Shown here: piece by piece, positions 7,879 to 16,778 of the stretch
Layout: each line of letters begins with the position of its first letter
How positions within the stretch are numbered: the stretch's first letter is position 1
DNA from: Mucilaginibacter xinganensis
GTDB taxonomy: Bacteria > Bacteroidota > Bacteroidia > Sphingobacteriales > Sphingobacteriaceae
Length of the DNA: 64,000 nucleotides
Assembly: GCA_026225055.1 (NCBI GenBank)
Contig: JAMFSA010000105.1
Span: forward strand, 1 to 64,000
Direction of reading: 5' to 3'
Program-made: the position numbers and the translations under genes
Notes under the pieces: generated by a model
What the model was told of the DNA's origin: nothing
The model's database searches: none
Seen by the model: only the letters and a program-made list of their open reading frames with translations

Positions 7879-7912
7879 CAGTCCTTTGCTCTACCGACTG
7901 AGCTATGGTACC
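7840..7912 (-). tRNA. tRNA-Phe (GAA)
   Basis: Complete 73-nt cloverleaf read on the minus strand. The acceptor GGTACCA pairs with TGGTACC. The anticodon stem AAGGA/TCCTT carries loop CTGAAAA with anticodon GAA. The T arm is CCTGGTTCGAATCCAGG, the discriminator base is A, and no CCA is encoded. The gene served as an integration site. Confidence 0.97.
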
Positions 7913-8085
7913 TCCTTTTGAGGAGTGCAAATGTAGCTTGTTTTTTTATTTATTGAAACTTTTTTTGAAAAAAGCTTTTAATTAAGTGATTGTTAGCTGA
8001 ATAATTTAATTTTATCTTCAATCGCCAATTAGCTATTTGCCAAATCAACCAATTAACTATATTTGATAATTACTATGCACGCATA

Positions 8086-9387
8086 ATGATTGCACAAACC
8101 ATATTTATCCTAATTTTAGCGTCTGCCATTTACCTGTTCAGCAAAAACGCTGGCAAAATACGGCGCAATATCCTGTTAGGCAAAGATACCGACCGCTCCG
8201 ATCAGCCCGCCAAACGCTGGAAGATAATGGCAAAAGTCGCCCTCGGCCAAAGCAAAATGGTTAAACGCCCGGTTGCAGCAGTTTTACACTTCTTTATCTA
8301 CGTAGGCTTCGTGATCATTAACCTCGAGGTAATGGAGATCATGATAGATGGCATCTTCGGCTCTCACCGTATTTTTTCAAGGCCACTGGGCAGCCTATAT
8401 GGTTTACTTATCGGCAGTTTTGAGATATTAGCGGTACTGGTATTGTTTGCCTGCGTAATATTTCTCATCCGCAGAAACATCATCCATCTAAAACGCTTCA
8501 GCGGCGTAGAGATGACCGAATGGCCAAAATCCGACGCTAATTATATCCTTTGTATCGAGATCCTGCTGATGTCGGCATTCTTAACCATGAACGCCGCCGA
8601 CTACAAACTCCAGGCTCTCCATTTCGGCGAATACATTAAAGCGGGCAGTTTCCCGGTAAGCAGTTTAATAGCACCGCTGTTATCAAACAATCCGCACACG
8701 CTGGTTATTACCGAGCGCATCTGCTGGTGGTTCCACATTACAGGTATCTTGGCATTTTTAAATTATTTGCCCTATTCAAAGCATTTCCATATCCTGCTGG
8801 CTTTCCCCAATACCTATTTTTCAAACCTTAACCCAAAGGGGCAGTTTACTAATATGTCTTCAGTTACAAACGAGGTTAAAGCCATGCTCGACCCATCTTT
8901 CGTTCCTGAACCAGCTCCCGAGGGTAGTCGCTTTGGTGCCAAGGATGTAACCGACCTCACCTGGAAAAACCTGATGGAGGCCTATACCTGCACCGAGTGC
9001 GGGCGCTGTACATCGGTTTGCCCGGCAAATATTACGGGCAAACTGCTATCGCCCCGCAAAATTATGATGGATACCCGCGACCGCATAACCGAGGTGGGTA
9101 AAAACATCGATCTGCATGGCAAGGATTACCACGACGATAAATCATTACTGGATAACTACATCACCCGCGAAGAGCTCTGGGCCTGCACCAGCTGCAACGC
9201 CTGTACCGAAGCCTGCCCGGTAAACATCAACCCGCTGGAGATCATCATCGAGATGCGCCGCTATGCAGTGATGGAAGAAGCACAGGCCCCGGCCAGCCTC
9301 AATAATATGTTCGGCAATATGGAGAACAATGGCGCGCCGTGGAAGTATTCACCATCGGATAGGGCTAATTGGATAGAGGGGAAATAA
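8086..9387 (+). CDS. Membrane (Fe-S) oxidoreductase, NarI-like plus two 4Fe-4S
   Basis: 433-aa membrane protein. Residues 1-260 hold about five to six hydrophobic segments with a NarI/HdrE-like layout, in which His residues such as those in VLHFFIYVGF and WWFHITGILAF may bind haem. The C-terminal part has two ferredoxin motifs, CTECGRCTSVCP (about 303-314) and CTSCNACTEACP (about 367-378). Together with the next gene it resembles the HdrDE/GlcF-type pairs common in Bacteroidota that pass electrons between the quinone pool and a soluble Fe-S partner. The physiological donor is unknown. The next gene follows within 50 nt, so they form an operon. Confidence 0.88.
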   Translation: MIAQTIFILILASAIYLFSKNAGKIRRNILLGKDTDRSDQPAKRWKIMAKVALGQSKMVKRPVAAVLHFFIYVGFVIINLEVMEIMIDGIFGSHRIFSRPLGSLYGLLIGSFEILAVLVLFACVIFLIRRNIIHLKRFSGVEMTEWPKSDANYILCIEILLMSAFLTMNAADYKLQALHFGEYIKAGSFPVSSLIAPLLSNNPHTLVITERICWWFHITGILAFLNYLPYSKHFHILLAFPNTYFSNLNPKGQFTNMSSVTNEVKAMLDPSFVPEPAPEGSRFGAKDVTDLTWKNLMEAYTCTECGRCTSVCPANITGKLLSPRKIMMDTRDRITEVGKNIDLHGKDYHDDKSLLDNYITREELWACTSCNACTEACPVNINPLEIIIEMRRYAVMEEAQAPASLNNMFGNMENNGAPWKYSPSDRANWIEGK

Positions 9388-9436
9388 TGTGCAAATATGC
9401 AGATGTGCGTAGGTGCAGATGCAAAGAAATTATACA

Positions 9437-10300
9437 ATGGAAAATACAACTCCTGAAATAAACGGACAACCAGAAATCGAAACGAAATCCGAAATTGAAA
9501 GTCCGAATTCCGAAATACTGAAGGTGCCTACCATGGCAGAACTCATTGCACAAGGCAAGGAACCCGAAATACTTTTCTGGGTAGGCTGCGCAGGCAGCTT
9601 TGATGAGCGTGCACAAAAAACAACCCGCGATATCTGCAAAATACTCAACCATGTGGGCATCAGCTTTGCTGTATTAGGCACCGAGGAAAGCTGCACCGGC
9701 GACCCTGCCAAACGTGCCGGTAACGAATTCCTGTTCCAGATGCAGGCCATGACCAATATACAGGTGCTTAACGGCTACAACATAAAAAAAATAGTAACCG
9801 GCTGCCCGCATTGCTTCAACACCATAAAAAATGAATACCCGGGCCTGGGCGGCACTTATGAAGTGATCCACCACACCCAGCTTATCCAGCAACTCATCGA
9901 CGATGGCAAACTAAAAGCCGAAGGCGGCGAAAGCTTCAAAGGCAAAAAGATCACTTACCATGATCCTTGTTATTTAGGCCGAGGCAACAACGTTTACGAA
10001 GCCCCGCGCCGTGCACTGGAAATACTGGATACCGAACTGGTGGAAATGAAACGCTGCAAATCAAACGGCTTATGCTGCGGTGCAGGCGGCGCGCAAATGT
10101 TCAAAGAAGCTGAACCTGGCAAAAAAGAGATCAACGACGAACGTATCGATGAAGCCATCACCACCAATGCTACCATAGTAGCCGCAGCCTGCCCCTTCTG
10201 CATGACAATGCTCACCGATGGCGTAAAACACCGCGATAAAGAAGAAGAGATTAAAGTGCTGGATATAGCGGAGATAACTGTACGGGCGAACGGGTTGTAA
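9437..10300 (+). CDS. (Fe-S)-binding protein with two CCG domains (HdrB/LutA-like)
   Basis: 287-aa cytoplasmic protein with two cysteine-rich CCG modules. The first has VGCAGSFDERAQ, TEESCTGDPAKR and TGCPHCFNTI; the second has YHDPCYLGRGNN, SNGLCCGAGGAQMF and AACPFCMTML. CCG domains bind a non-cubane 4Fe-4S cluster, as in heterodisulfide reductase HdrB and lactate oxidase LutA. It partners the membrane Fe-S protein just upstream. ATG 9437 was preferred over 9413 because the upstream stretch is low-complexity repeat-like DNA, but both are in frame. Confidence 0.88.
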   Translation: MENTTPEINGQPEIETKSEIESPNSEILKVPTMAELIAQGKEPEILFWVGCAGSFDERAQKTTRDICKILNHVGISFAVLGTEESCTGDPAKRAGNEFLFQMQAMTNIQVLNGYNIKKIVTGCPHCFNTIKNEYPGLGGTYEVIHHTQLIQQLIDDGKLKAEGGESFKGKKITYHDPCYLGRGNNVYEAPRRALEILDTELVEMKRCKSNGLCCGAGGAQMFKEAEPGKKEINDERIDEAITTNATIVAAACPFCMTMLTDGVKHRDKEEEIKVLDIAEITVRANGL

Positions 10301-10455
10301 CGAAACTCTCTCCCTATTGTCATCCTGAACGATAGTGAAGGATCTTCTGCGACTTTTATTAGCGTAATTGCATATCGAAGAAGATTTCTCCTCGTACCTA
10401 ACAATTGCGCTCGTCTGCGACGAGTGCTTAAACTGGGTTAGCGTTTGTAACGCGA

Positions 10456-11439
10456 CTATTCCCAACTAAAGCCCGGCGTTAAAACTTCAATTTTCTCGTG
10501 TTTAGCTATCGCGATTTGTTTTGTTTGCCTGTTAAATATTATTGAAGGAAAATTCTCTGTTGCACTTATGAAAGATGATTGCTGCTTACCGCTATTAATC
10601 TCTTTGTTTTGTTCTACTATTTCGCCTGTATTTATATTTACAATTTTAGGAAAACCGAGTAAATCCCAGCAATAGTTGGCGTTAATGGCAAATAAATTTC
10701 CAAAATCTTCTTTTACTTTTACTGGTCCACAAAAATGATCCGTTTTAAAATCCCACAAACAAATGTGATTGGGTGGTAGTTTGCCCATATTATCTTCATC
10801 TATAATTTCATCTGATGAACCAATAACAATCGTATTATCATCAATAAAACTTGCTGTACAAATTTCGGCACCAGCATTCGGATAAAATTGAGGATTGTCC
10901 ATTAACAGTGGGTTTCTGATGCATTCTTTGATATCAAAAACCGATATTTCATGCAATGGGTGCCAAACCCAACCCTTGCTCATCAGGAATGCGCCATCTG
11001 AACTAACCTCTAATCTCGAATAAAATATATCAGTTGGTTTTCTTCCGCTTATATTGGTAATTATTTCTCCGGTTTCAACATCTTCCAAATCTAACTGGTT
11101 ATATGCTACAGGGCAATGAATCAGGTACGTTTTATTTCCCAATGTTGTAAAAGCTACAGGGAATTCATAAGCATTAGCATAATAATATGACCGGTTAATT
11201 TCTCTTATTAATTGACCATTTTTAAGCAAAAGGCCTTTTGTACCCAGCTTGTTATAAATAAAAATATAGCTACCATCAGCCGAACTTATAGCACTATTGA
11301 AGCTATACGCATAATGAGATCCTAATTGCCTTACCTTCCCACCCAGGGAATACGTATATCCCCCCGCCCAATCAACAATATTATCATCTTTCCAACATAT
11401 GGTTTTTAAATAATTAGCGGTAATTGCTTGGATTTGCAT
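10456..11439 (-). CDS. Hypothetical beta-propeller-like protein
   Basis: 327-aa soluble protein without a signal peptide. It has repeating blocks of the kind SSADGSYIFIYN, EVSSDGAFLMSKG, SVFDIKECIRN, HICLWDFKT and IVNINTGEIVE, which look like WD/YVTN propeller blades. No catalytic motif is recognised. It stands alone, convergent with the Fe-S pair. A scaffold or sensor role would be guesswork. Confidence 0.6.
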   Translation of the reverse strand: MQIQAITANYLKTICWKDDNIVDWAGGYTYSLGGKVRQLGSHYAYSFNSAISSADGSYIFIYNKLGTKGLLLKNGQLIREINRSYYYANAYEFPVAFTTLGNKTYLIHCPVAYNQLDLEDVETGEIITNISGRKPTDIFYSRLEVSSDGAFLMSKGWVWHPLHEISVFDIKECIRNPLLMDNPQFYPNAGAEICTASFIDDNTIVIGSSDEIIDEDNMGKLPPNHICLWDFKTDHFCGPVKVKEDFGNLFAINANYCWDLLGFPKIVNINTGEIVEQNKEINSGKQQSSFISATENFPSIIFNRQTKQIAIAKHEKIEVLTPGFSWE

Positions 11440-11530
11440 TTTGGTTAGGTTGATAAATCTAAAGTATAAAAAGCTTTGCGATAATTTTAAACGCTTCTCC
11501 TTTAGAATATCAAAAGAAAAGACAATACCC

Positions 11531-11989
11531 TTATAACTCCTTCGCCTTAAAATAATTCAACGCAGTCATCAAACTATCCAGTTGATCCGGCTGAATATTC
11601 CTCACGGGCAGGTTCAGTTGCGTAGCCATTGAGTCGATATCACCCTTGGGGTCGTTATAAGTTTGTACGATGATGTCATCGGCTTTGGTTTTTAATTGTA
11701 GTGTGCCTCCGGCGGTTGTGCCCAGGTAATTCATATCGCTAAAGCGGTGCAATTGAAAAGAGTAGTATTCCTGTTTACCGTTCTGATAAGTTTTTTTCAG
11801 GCGGATGAAGGCATCATCGGTTAATACCAGCTCCCATTTTTTAAGTTTGGCTTCGCCGGAAGGGTCGTAGGAGGTGCTGAAGTATTTGTTGCTCCAGGTA
11901 AGCATTTGCTGGTCGTCCATGCCGGTTTTAAAGCTCAAATGCAGTAAACCCAGCAGCACGATGGTTATTAAAAGACTGTTTTTTTTCAA
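11531..11989 (-). CDS. Hypothetical exported protein
   Basis: 152 aa with an N-terminal hydrophobic signal (LLITIVLLGLLHLSF). The mature part has no family that I recognise; it is mixed alpha/beta with a C-terminal helix (LDSLMTALNYFKAKEL). It lies divergently upstream of the gene at 12059. Confidence 0.55.
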   Translation of the reverse strand: MKKNSLLITIVLLGLLHLSFKTGMDDQQMLTWSNKYFSTSYDPSGEAKLKKWELVLTDDAFIRLKKTYQNGKQEYYSFQLHRFSDMNYLGTTAGGTLQLKTKADDIIVQTYNDPKGDIDSMATQLNLPVRNIQPDQLDSLMTALNYFKAKEL

Positions 11990-12058
11990 TTTTTAAATAA
12001 CTGATCTTAACATGACACCATGCCTCTTTACAAAGTTAATAAAATCATAAATTTGTAC

Positions 12059-12544
12059 ATGATATTTTCAGAAAATTCGAGAGTGTGGATTTACCAGTCG
12101 GATAAGCAATTGCCTGATGCGGAAGTTTCAGCCTTACAACAACAACTGAACAGCTTTACAACCGGCTGGACGGCCCATAACAGCCAGCTAAAAGCCAAAG
12201 CCGAAATACGCTACAACCGCTTTATCATTTTAATTGTGGACGAAAGCCAGGCAGGTGCCAGCGGCTGCTCTATTGATAAATCGGTAAATTACATGAAACA
12301 AATTGAGCAGCAGTTCGGCATCAATTTGTTTGATAGGTTTAATCTGGCCTACCGCAGCGGCAACGAGGTAGTATCCGTACCTCGCCATACTTTTGAAGAA
12401 TTGCTGGCAAACAAAACCATTAATACCAACACTATCGTTTTCAACAACCTTGTACAAAACCTGTCTGAACTGAAAACCAAATGGGAAGTACCATTTAAGG
12501 ATAGCTGGCATAATCAGTTGTTTGGCTCGCTGGTTCCGCAATAA
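12059..12544 (+). CDS. Hypothetical cytoplasmic protein (often misnamed ABC ATPase)
   Basis: 161 aa starting MIFSENSRVWIYQSDKQL. Homologues of this type are widespread in Bacteroidota and are sometimes labelled ABC transporter ATPase, but there is no Walker A or ABC signature here, so that name is not supported. Visible features: IRYNRFIILIVDE, ASGCSIDKSVNYMKQIEQQF and a C-terminal WHNQLFGSLVPQ. ATG 12059 gives the start usual for the family; an upstream in-frame ATG at 12020 is less likely. Confidence 0.65.
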   Translation: MIFSENSRVWIYQSDKQLPDAEVSALQQQLNSFTTGWTAHNSQLKAKAEIRYNRFIILIVDESQAGASGCSIDKSVNYMKQIEQQFGINLFDRFNLAYRSGNEVVSVPRHTFEELLANKTINTNTIVFNNLVQNLSELKTKWEVPFKDSWHNQLFGSLVPQ

Positions 12545-12598
12545 AACAAACACAATTACGGATACAAGCCGAAAACGTTCTTAAAAATATAACTTCCC

Positions 12599-12629
12599 AA
12601 CCCTCTTTCCGCACAGCGGAAAGAGGGTT
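12599..12629. repeat. Intergenic hairpin repeat (family shared with 20649)
   Basis: Perfect stem AACCCTCTTTCCGC / GCGGAAAGAGGGTT with loop ACA, followed by GAAGTCGGGGTGAGTCAA and a partial inverted copy up to 12742. A close relative with the same following words occurs at 20649-20715. It fills the gap before folC. Confidence 0.75.
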
Positions 12630-12786
12630 GACAAACGGAGTGAAGTCGGGGTGAGTCAACCGGAGCGGCAGAGCAACTCACCCGGTCTTCGTTCAGTCAC
12701 CCGACCGCCCTCTCTGCGACAAGCTGCAAAGAGGGGATAAAAATTTTATTTCAAGTATAAGATTAAGATCTTTACTTATCAGATTT

Positions 12787-14097
12787 ATGGATTACGCCCA
12801 AACCCTGCATTACCTGTACACCCAGTTACCCATGTTCACCCGCATAGGCTCATCAGCTTATAAAGAGGACTTGACCAATACCCTTGAACTTTGCGCCCGC
12901 CTAAACAACCCGCAGCATGAATTTAAAAGCGTGCACATCGGTGGTACAAATGGCAAGGGTTCAACCTCGCATATGCTGGCAGCCATACTACAAACGGCAG
13001 GCTATAAAACCGGACTGTACACCTCGCCCCACCTGCGCGATTTCCGCGAACGCGTACGCATCAACGGCGAAATGATCAGCGAACAGCAGGTGATCGGTTT
13101 TGTGGCAGATCATCAATCAGATTTCGAAGACATCCAGCCTTCATTTTTTGAGATGACCGTTGGCCTTGCCTTTGATATCTTCGCGAAGGAAAAAGTAGAT
13201 ATCGCCGTTGTGGAAGTTGGCTTAGGCGGCAGGCTCGATTCTACCAATATTATCACCCCGCTCCTGTCCGTTATCACTAATATTGGCTGGGACCACATGA
13301 ATATCCTTGGCGATACCCTCCAGCTAATTGCCGGAGAAAAGGCAGGCATCATTAAACACGGTATTCCCGTAATCATCGGCGAACATCAGCCCGATATCGC
13401 CAACATCTTCCTCCGCAAAGCTGCTCAGGAAGAAGCGGATATTATTTTTGCATCGGATGAATGGGAGGTTAATTCAAAAGTCAAAAATCAAAAGTCAAAA
13501 GATGATTTTCAGGAATTGATTGATCTGGAAATTCATAAAAAAGACACACAACACACAACCTTCAACCTTCAACTTGATCTCACCGGCTCTTATCAGCTTA
13601 AAAACATAAAAACTGTACTATCAGCAGTAGAAGAAATGCGCTCGCAAGGTTTTATAATTACGGATGAACATATACAAACATCCCTCCGTCAAGTAAAAAC
13701 CTTAACAGGCTTGCACGGCCGCTGGGAGGTGCTAAGTCGCAACCCACTAACCATTTGCGATACCGGCCATAACCCCGAAGGCATACAGGAAGTATTAAAA
13801 AATATCAGCTCGGTAAATTATGATCAACTGCATTTTGTTATCGGCATGGTGAATGATAAGGACATCACCAAAGTACTGAGCCTGCTGCCAAAGGATGCCA
13901 CCTACTACTTCTGTAAACCCGATATCCCCCGCGGACTGGAAGCCGAAAGCCTACAGCAAAAAGCCGAAAGCGCAGGTTTGCATGGCCATACTTACCCATC
14001 GGTTAAAGCAGCTTTTGATACCGCACAAAAAGCCGCGCAGGTAAATGATCTGGTATTTGTGGGTGGCAGCACGTTTGTGGTAGCGGAGGTAGTTTAA
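12787..14097 (+). CDS. folC: Bifunctional folylpolyglutamate / dihydrofolate synthase
   Basis: 436-aa ligase of the Mur/FolC family that adds glutamate to dihydropteroate and folates. The P-loop IGGTNGKGSTSHML is near residue 55. Other FolC signatures are YTSPHLRDFRERVRING, EVGLGGRLDSTN, NIGWDHMNILGDTL, EKAGIIK and, in the C-terminal domain, CDTGHNPEGI. Length is normal. The gene stands alone between two intergenic repeats. The Lys/Ser-rich insert near residue 230 (SKVKNQKSKDD) is unusual for the family and may be a small low-complexity insertion. Confidence 0.95.
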   Translation: MDYAQTLHYLYTQLPMFTRIGSSAYKEDLTNTLELCARLNNPQHEFKSVHIGGTNGKGSTSHMLAAILQTAGYKTGLYTSPHLRDFRERVRINGEMISEQQVIGFVADHQSDFEDIQPSFFEMTVGLAFDIFAKEKVDIAVVEVGLGGRLDSTNIITPLLSVITNIGWDHMNILGDTLQLIAGEKAGIIKHGIPVIIGEHQPDIANIFLRKAAQEEADIIFASDEWEVNSKVKNQKSKDDFQELIDLEIHKKDTQHTTFNLQLDLTGSYQLKNIKTVLSAVEEMRSQGFIITDEHIQTSLRQVKTLTGLHGRWEVLSRNPLTICDTGHNPEGIQEVLKNISSVNYDQLHFVIGMVNDKDITKVLSLLPKDATYYFCKPDIPRGLEAESLQQKAESAGLHGHTYPSVKAAFDTAQKAAQVNDLVFVGGSTFVVAEVV

Positions 14098-14109
14098 TCA
14101 GAATATTTC

Positions 14110-14212
14110 ATCAATCGTCATCCCGAACTTATTTCGGGACCTCACGGGACATTTAACCAAGCGTATCCTACATCTGCATATGGGGTGCTGAAACAAGTTC
14201 AGCATGACTTAC
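14110..14212. repeat. Intergenic palindromic repeats
   Basis: Two hairpins: CCCGAA/TTCGGG around ACTTATT (14121-14140), and GTGCTGAA with TTCAGCA near 14186-14206. They resemble the ATCCCGAA.../GTTCAGCAT words scattered in such genomes and separate convergent genes. Confidence 0.55.
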
Positions 14213-14448
14213 TATTTATTAAAGTCATCTGTATTCTCCCGCATCCCACACACACTCGTCGCTTTCCTCCACTTATTAGCTAACATAATCCCTCTAATCT
14301 CCAGTACAAAACCTACACCAATTATCACGCCGCGCAAAAAATCGGGTATATGCACCCAATCGTTAATTAAGGGTGGCGTGGTTGTCATCAACAAACCAAT
14401 AGCAATCATTATGCTAATTCGCCTTGGTAATTTCTGTAATCTCATCAT
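14212..14448 (-). CDS. Small two-helix membrane protein
   Basis: 78 aa with two hydrophobic stretches (ISIMIAIGLLMTTTPPLI and FLRGVIIGVGFVLEIRGIML). It is the last gene of the sigma-factor operon, three bases after the previous gene. Family not recognised. Confidence 0.55.
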   Translation of the reverse strand: MMRLQKLPRRISIMIAIGLLMTTTPPLINDWVHIPDFLRGVIIGVGFVLEIRGIMLANKWRKATSVCGMRENTDDFNK

Positions 14449-14451
14449 TAT

Positions 14452-15036
14452 CTAATCCAATTGTTTCGATATTTTTTCCAGTTTCTTCAGTGTTTCATCC
14501 AACTTCCGGCTTTGCTTCTTAAACGACCGGGGCCTTATCACCAGCCACAATACCAATGTCCATGTTATGGCAATAGCATAAGTAATTATAAATGCTACCG
14601 TGCTTATGCTTGCTGTTTCATACAAATAAAGCAGCAAGCCAAGCGAACTTAATCCCATGCCCAAAACCTGTGTTTTTTTGTAATAATATACCTGGTTGCG
14701 CCGGGTCTGCTCCAAAAATTCTATAAACTCTTTATTGCTGCAATCCTTCAGATCAATAAATCTTTTCATTGATCGTGTATTAGTAAACACCAGTACACCA
14801 CAAGCAATAATGATGAGTACTTCGCCTATGCGGGTAGTTATCATGGTCGATTTATACACGAACATAGCTGCCACCTCTATAGCAGCACAAACCAATGCCA
14901 CAAAAATTATAGTCAGTTTTTTTCGCAGGCGATTGTTACGGAATTTTTTAACTATCCGCAGCATCTCATCTGAACTCGGCAGGCTATCCGTTTTCGCGGT
15001 CAGCCATAATGCTTTTATATCATTCAAATTGTCCAT
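14452..15036 (-). CDS. Membrane protein, probable anti-sigma-like partner of the ECF factor
   Basis: 194 aa. A short N-terminal cytoplasmic part (LNDIKALWLTAKTDSLPSSDEML) is followed by about four membrane segments (LTIIFVALVCAAIEVAAMF, IGEVLIIIACGVLVF, VLGMGLSSLGLLLYLY, FIITYAIAITWTLVLWLVI) and a charged tail. The start overlaps the end of the sigma-factor gene by 17 bp, so translation is probably coupled. The position suggests it regulates the sigma factor, but it lacks a recognisable zinc anti-sigma motif, so this is inference. Confidence 0.6.
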   Translation of the reverse strand: MDNLNDIKALWLTAKTDSLPSSDEMLRIVKKFRNNRLRKKLTIIFVALVCAAIEVAAMFVYKSTMITTRIGEVLIIIACGVLVFTNTRSMKRFIDLKDCSNKEFIEFLEQTRRNQVYYYKKTQVLGMGLSSLGLLLYLYETASISTVAFIITYAIAITWTLVLWLVIRPRSFKKQSRKLDETLKKLEKISKQLD

Positions 15037-15502
15037 GCGCTTTAAATTTAATGGCCAGTTTCTCCTTAACCCTGTGAATTTTCACCCGTGTATTCACAGC
15101 GCTTAACCCTACAATAGCAGCAATCTCCGCCTGCGGCAAATCTTCAAGTACCAACGATATAATAATCCTGTCCGTTTCCTCCAGTTCGGCAATACAGTTA
15201 TATAAAAAGGCCAGCTTTTCTTCCTGTGTTTCCTCATGCGGCTGATCAGGCAAATGGAATGGCAGTTCCGTGGTCATCACCCTTTTTGACTTCTCCAAAG
15301 CACGCAAACAATTGTTGGTTGCAATGCGGAAGATCCATGTGCTTATCTTTGATTCATTCCTGAATGTTGACAGGTTTTTCCAAACCGAAATAAAGGTTTC
15401 CTGCACAAGGTCCTTAGCTTGTTCCTTATCATTAACATAGCCCATGCACACCCGGTATATCTGGGGCGAGTATTGCGCGTATATTTCTTCAAAATCTGCC
15501 AT
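15020..15502 (-). CDS. ECF-type RNA polymerase sigma factor
   Basis: 160-aa sigma-70 family factor. Region 2 is clear (YSPQIYRVCMGYVNDKEQ, DLVQETFISVWKNL, ISTWIFRIATNNCLR), and region 4 carries the helix-turn-helix (LPQAEIAAIVGLSAVNTRVK). It heads a three-gene operon with a membrane protein and a small membrane protein. Its signal is unknown; the operon layout suggests control by the downstream membrane partner. Confidence 0.92.
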   Translation of the reverse strand: MADFEEIYAQYSPQIYRVCMGYVNDKEQAKDLVQETFISVWKNLSTFRNESKISTWIFRIATNNCLRALEKSKRVMTTELPFHLPDQPHEETQEEKLAFLYNCIAELEETDRIIISLVLEDLPQAEIAAIVGLSAVNTRVKIHRVKEKLAIKFKAHGQFE

Positions 15503-15703
15503 TATCCTTTCAGGATTTTTTTGTTCTATATATTTTTAATGCCGGGTTAGATACGGCACCTTTTTAAATGTTACAGCAAAAATATTTTTCGCCATCATCC
15601 GTAAATTTTCTGCTTTAAGGTAATTTAAAAATTCTATTTTTACCGCGAATGAATTACGTTAAGACGCAAAATATTGCGTCTCTACACAAGTAAAATTAGA
15701 CCT

Positions 15704-16693
15704 ATGACATACGTAGCTTCTCCCGACAGATATAAAAACATGCAATACCGTCGCTGCGGTAAAAGCGGCATCGCACTTCCGGCTGTATCGCTGGGCCTGT
15801 GGCATAACTTTGGCCATGTGGATGTGACTGAAAACTATCGCAAAATATTACACCTTGCGTTTGATAGTGGCATCACACATTTCGACTTGGCAAACAATTA
15901 CGGCCCGCCTCCGGGCTCAGCCGAAGAAAATTTTGGCCGTATATTAAAAGAGGATTTTAGCAGCTACCGCGATGAGATGATCATCAGCAGCAAGGCTGGC
16001 TACACCATGTGGGATGGCCCTTACGGCGACTGGGGTTCAAAAAAATACCTTGTGGCAAGTTTAGATCAAAGCCTTAAACGCATGGGACTGGATTATGTAG
16101 ATATCTTTTACCACCATCGCCCCGATCCGGATACTCCATTAGAGGAAACCATGGCTGCACTTGATCTTATCGTTCGCCAAGGCAAGGCACTGTATGTTGG
16201 TATATCCAATTACCCTGCCGACCGTGCCAAGGATGCCATTGAAATATTAAGAAAATTGGGTACGCCATGCCTTATCCACCAGCCTAAATACTCCATGTTT
16301 GAACGTTGGGTTGAAGGTGGATTAATGGATGTTTTGGGTGCCGAAGGTGTGGGCTGTATCCCGTTTTCGCCTTTAGCGCAGGGGATGCTGACTAACAAAT
16401 ACCTGCATGGTATCCCTGAAGATTCACGCGCGGCAAAATCAACCGGTTTTTTGCAAACCAGCCAGATCACCGAAAAACGCCTCGACGAGATCAAAAAACT
16501 AAACGACCTTGCCGTAAAACGCGGACAAACACTGGCGCAAATGGCCCTCTCATGGATTTTGAAGGACCCACGGGTAACATCTGTCCTGATCGGCGCCAGC
16601 AAACCCGAGCAATTAGCCGATTCATTGAAATGTTTGGATAACACCCATTTCACCAGCGAAGAATTGGCGCATATTGAGGATATATTGAAGTAA
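15704..16693 (+). CDS. Aldo/keto reductase, YghZ/glyceraldehyde-3-phosphate reductase type
   Basis: 329-aa NADPH-dependent aldo/keto reductase. The catalytic tetrad can be traced: Asp in ITHFDLANNYGPPPGSAEE, the Tyr of the same segment, Lys in MIISSKAGYTMW and His in VDIFYHHRPDP. The GPPPGSAEE insert and the opening MTYVASPDRYKNMQYRRCG are typical of the YghZ subgroup, which reduces L-glyceraldehyde 3-phosphate and methylglyoxal. ATG 15704 was chosen over 15674 because the family starts here. It is followed by a Gfo/Idh oxidoreductase in the same direction, though a hairpin repeat lies between. Confidence 0.92.
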   Translation: MTYVASPDRYKNMQYRRCGKSGIALPAVSLGLWHNFGHVDVTENYRKILHLAFDSGITHFDLANNYGPPPGSAEENFGRILKEDFSSYRDEMIISSKAGYTMWDGPYGDWGSKKYLVASLDQSLKRMGLDYVDIFYHHRPDPDTPLEETMAALDLIVRQGKALYVGISNYPADRAKDAIEILRKLGTPCLIHQPKYSMFERWVEGGLMDVLGAEGVGCIPFSPLAQGMLTNKYLHGIPEDSRAAKSTGFLQTSQITEKRLDEIKKLNDLAVKRGQTLAQMALSWILKDPRVTSVLIGASKPEQLADSLKCLDNTHFTSEELAHIEDILK

Positions 16694-16702
16694 TATGTAT
16701 TT

Positions 16703-16760
16703 TAATGTCATTGCGAGGAGGAACGACGAGGTTGCCACGCTTTCGCTCGCAATGACATTA
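16703..16760. repeat. Intergenic inverted repeat, CATTGCGAG family
   Basis: 15-bp perfect arms TAATGTCATTGCGAG and CTCGCAATGACATTA. Related half or full copies occur at 22056-22172, 30943-30964, 33088-33109 and 38900-38931. Confidence 0.8.
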
Positions 16761-16778
16761 GTTAAGAATTAACTAAGC

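Noticed and set aside
9261..9756. Minus-strand frames opposite the Fe-S genes
   Set aside because: They are shadows of two well-supported genes and contain no family motif.
12059..12544. ABC transporter ATPase annotation
   Set aside because: No Walker A, Walker B or ABC signature is present in the protein.
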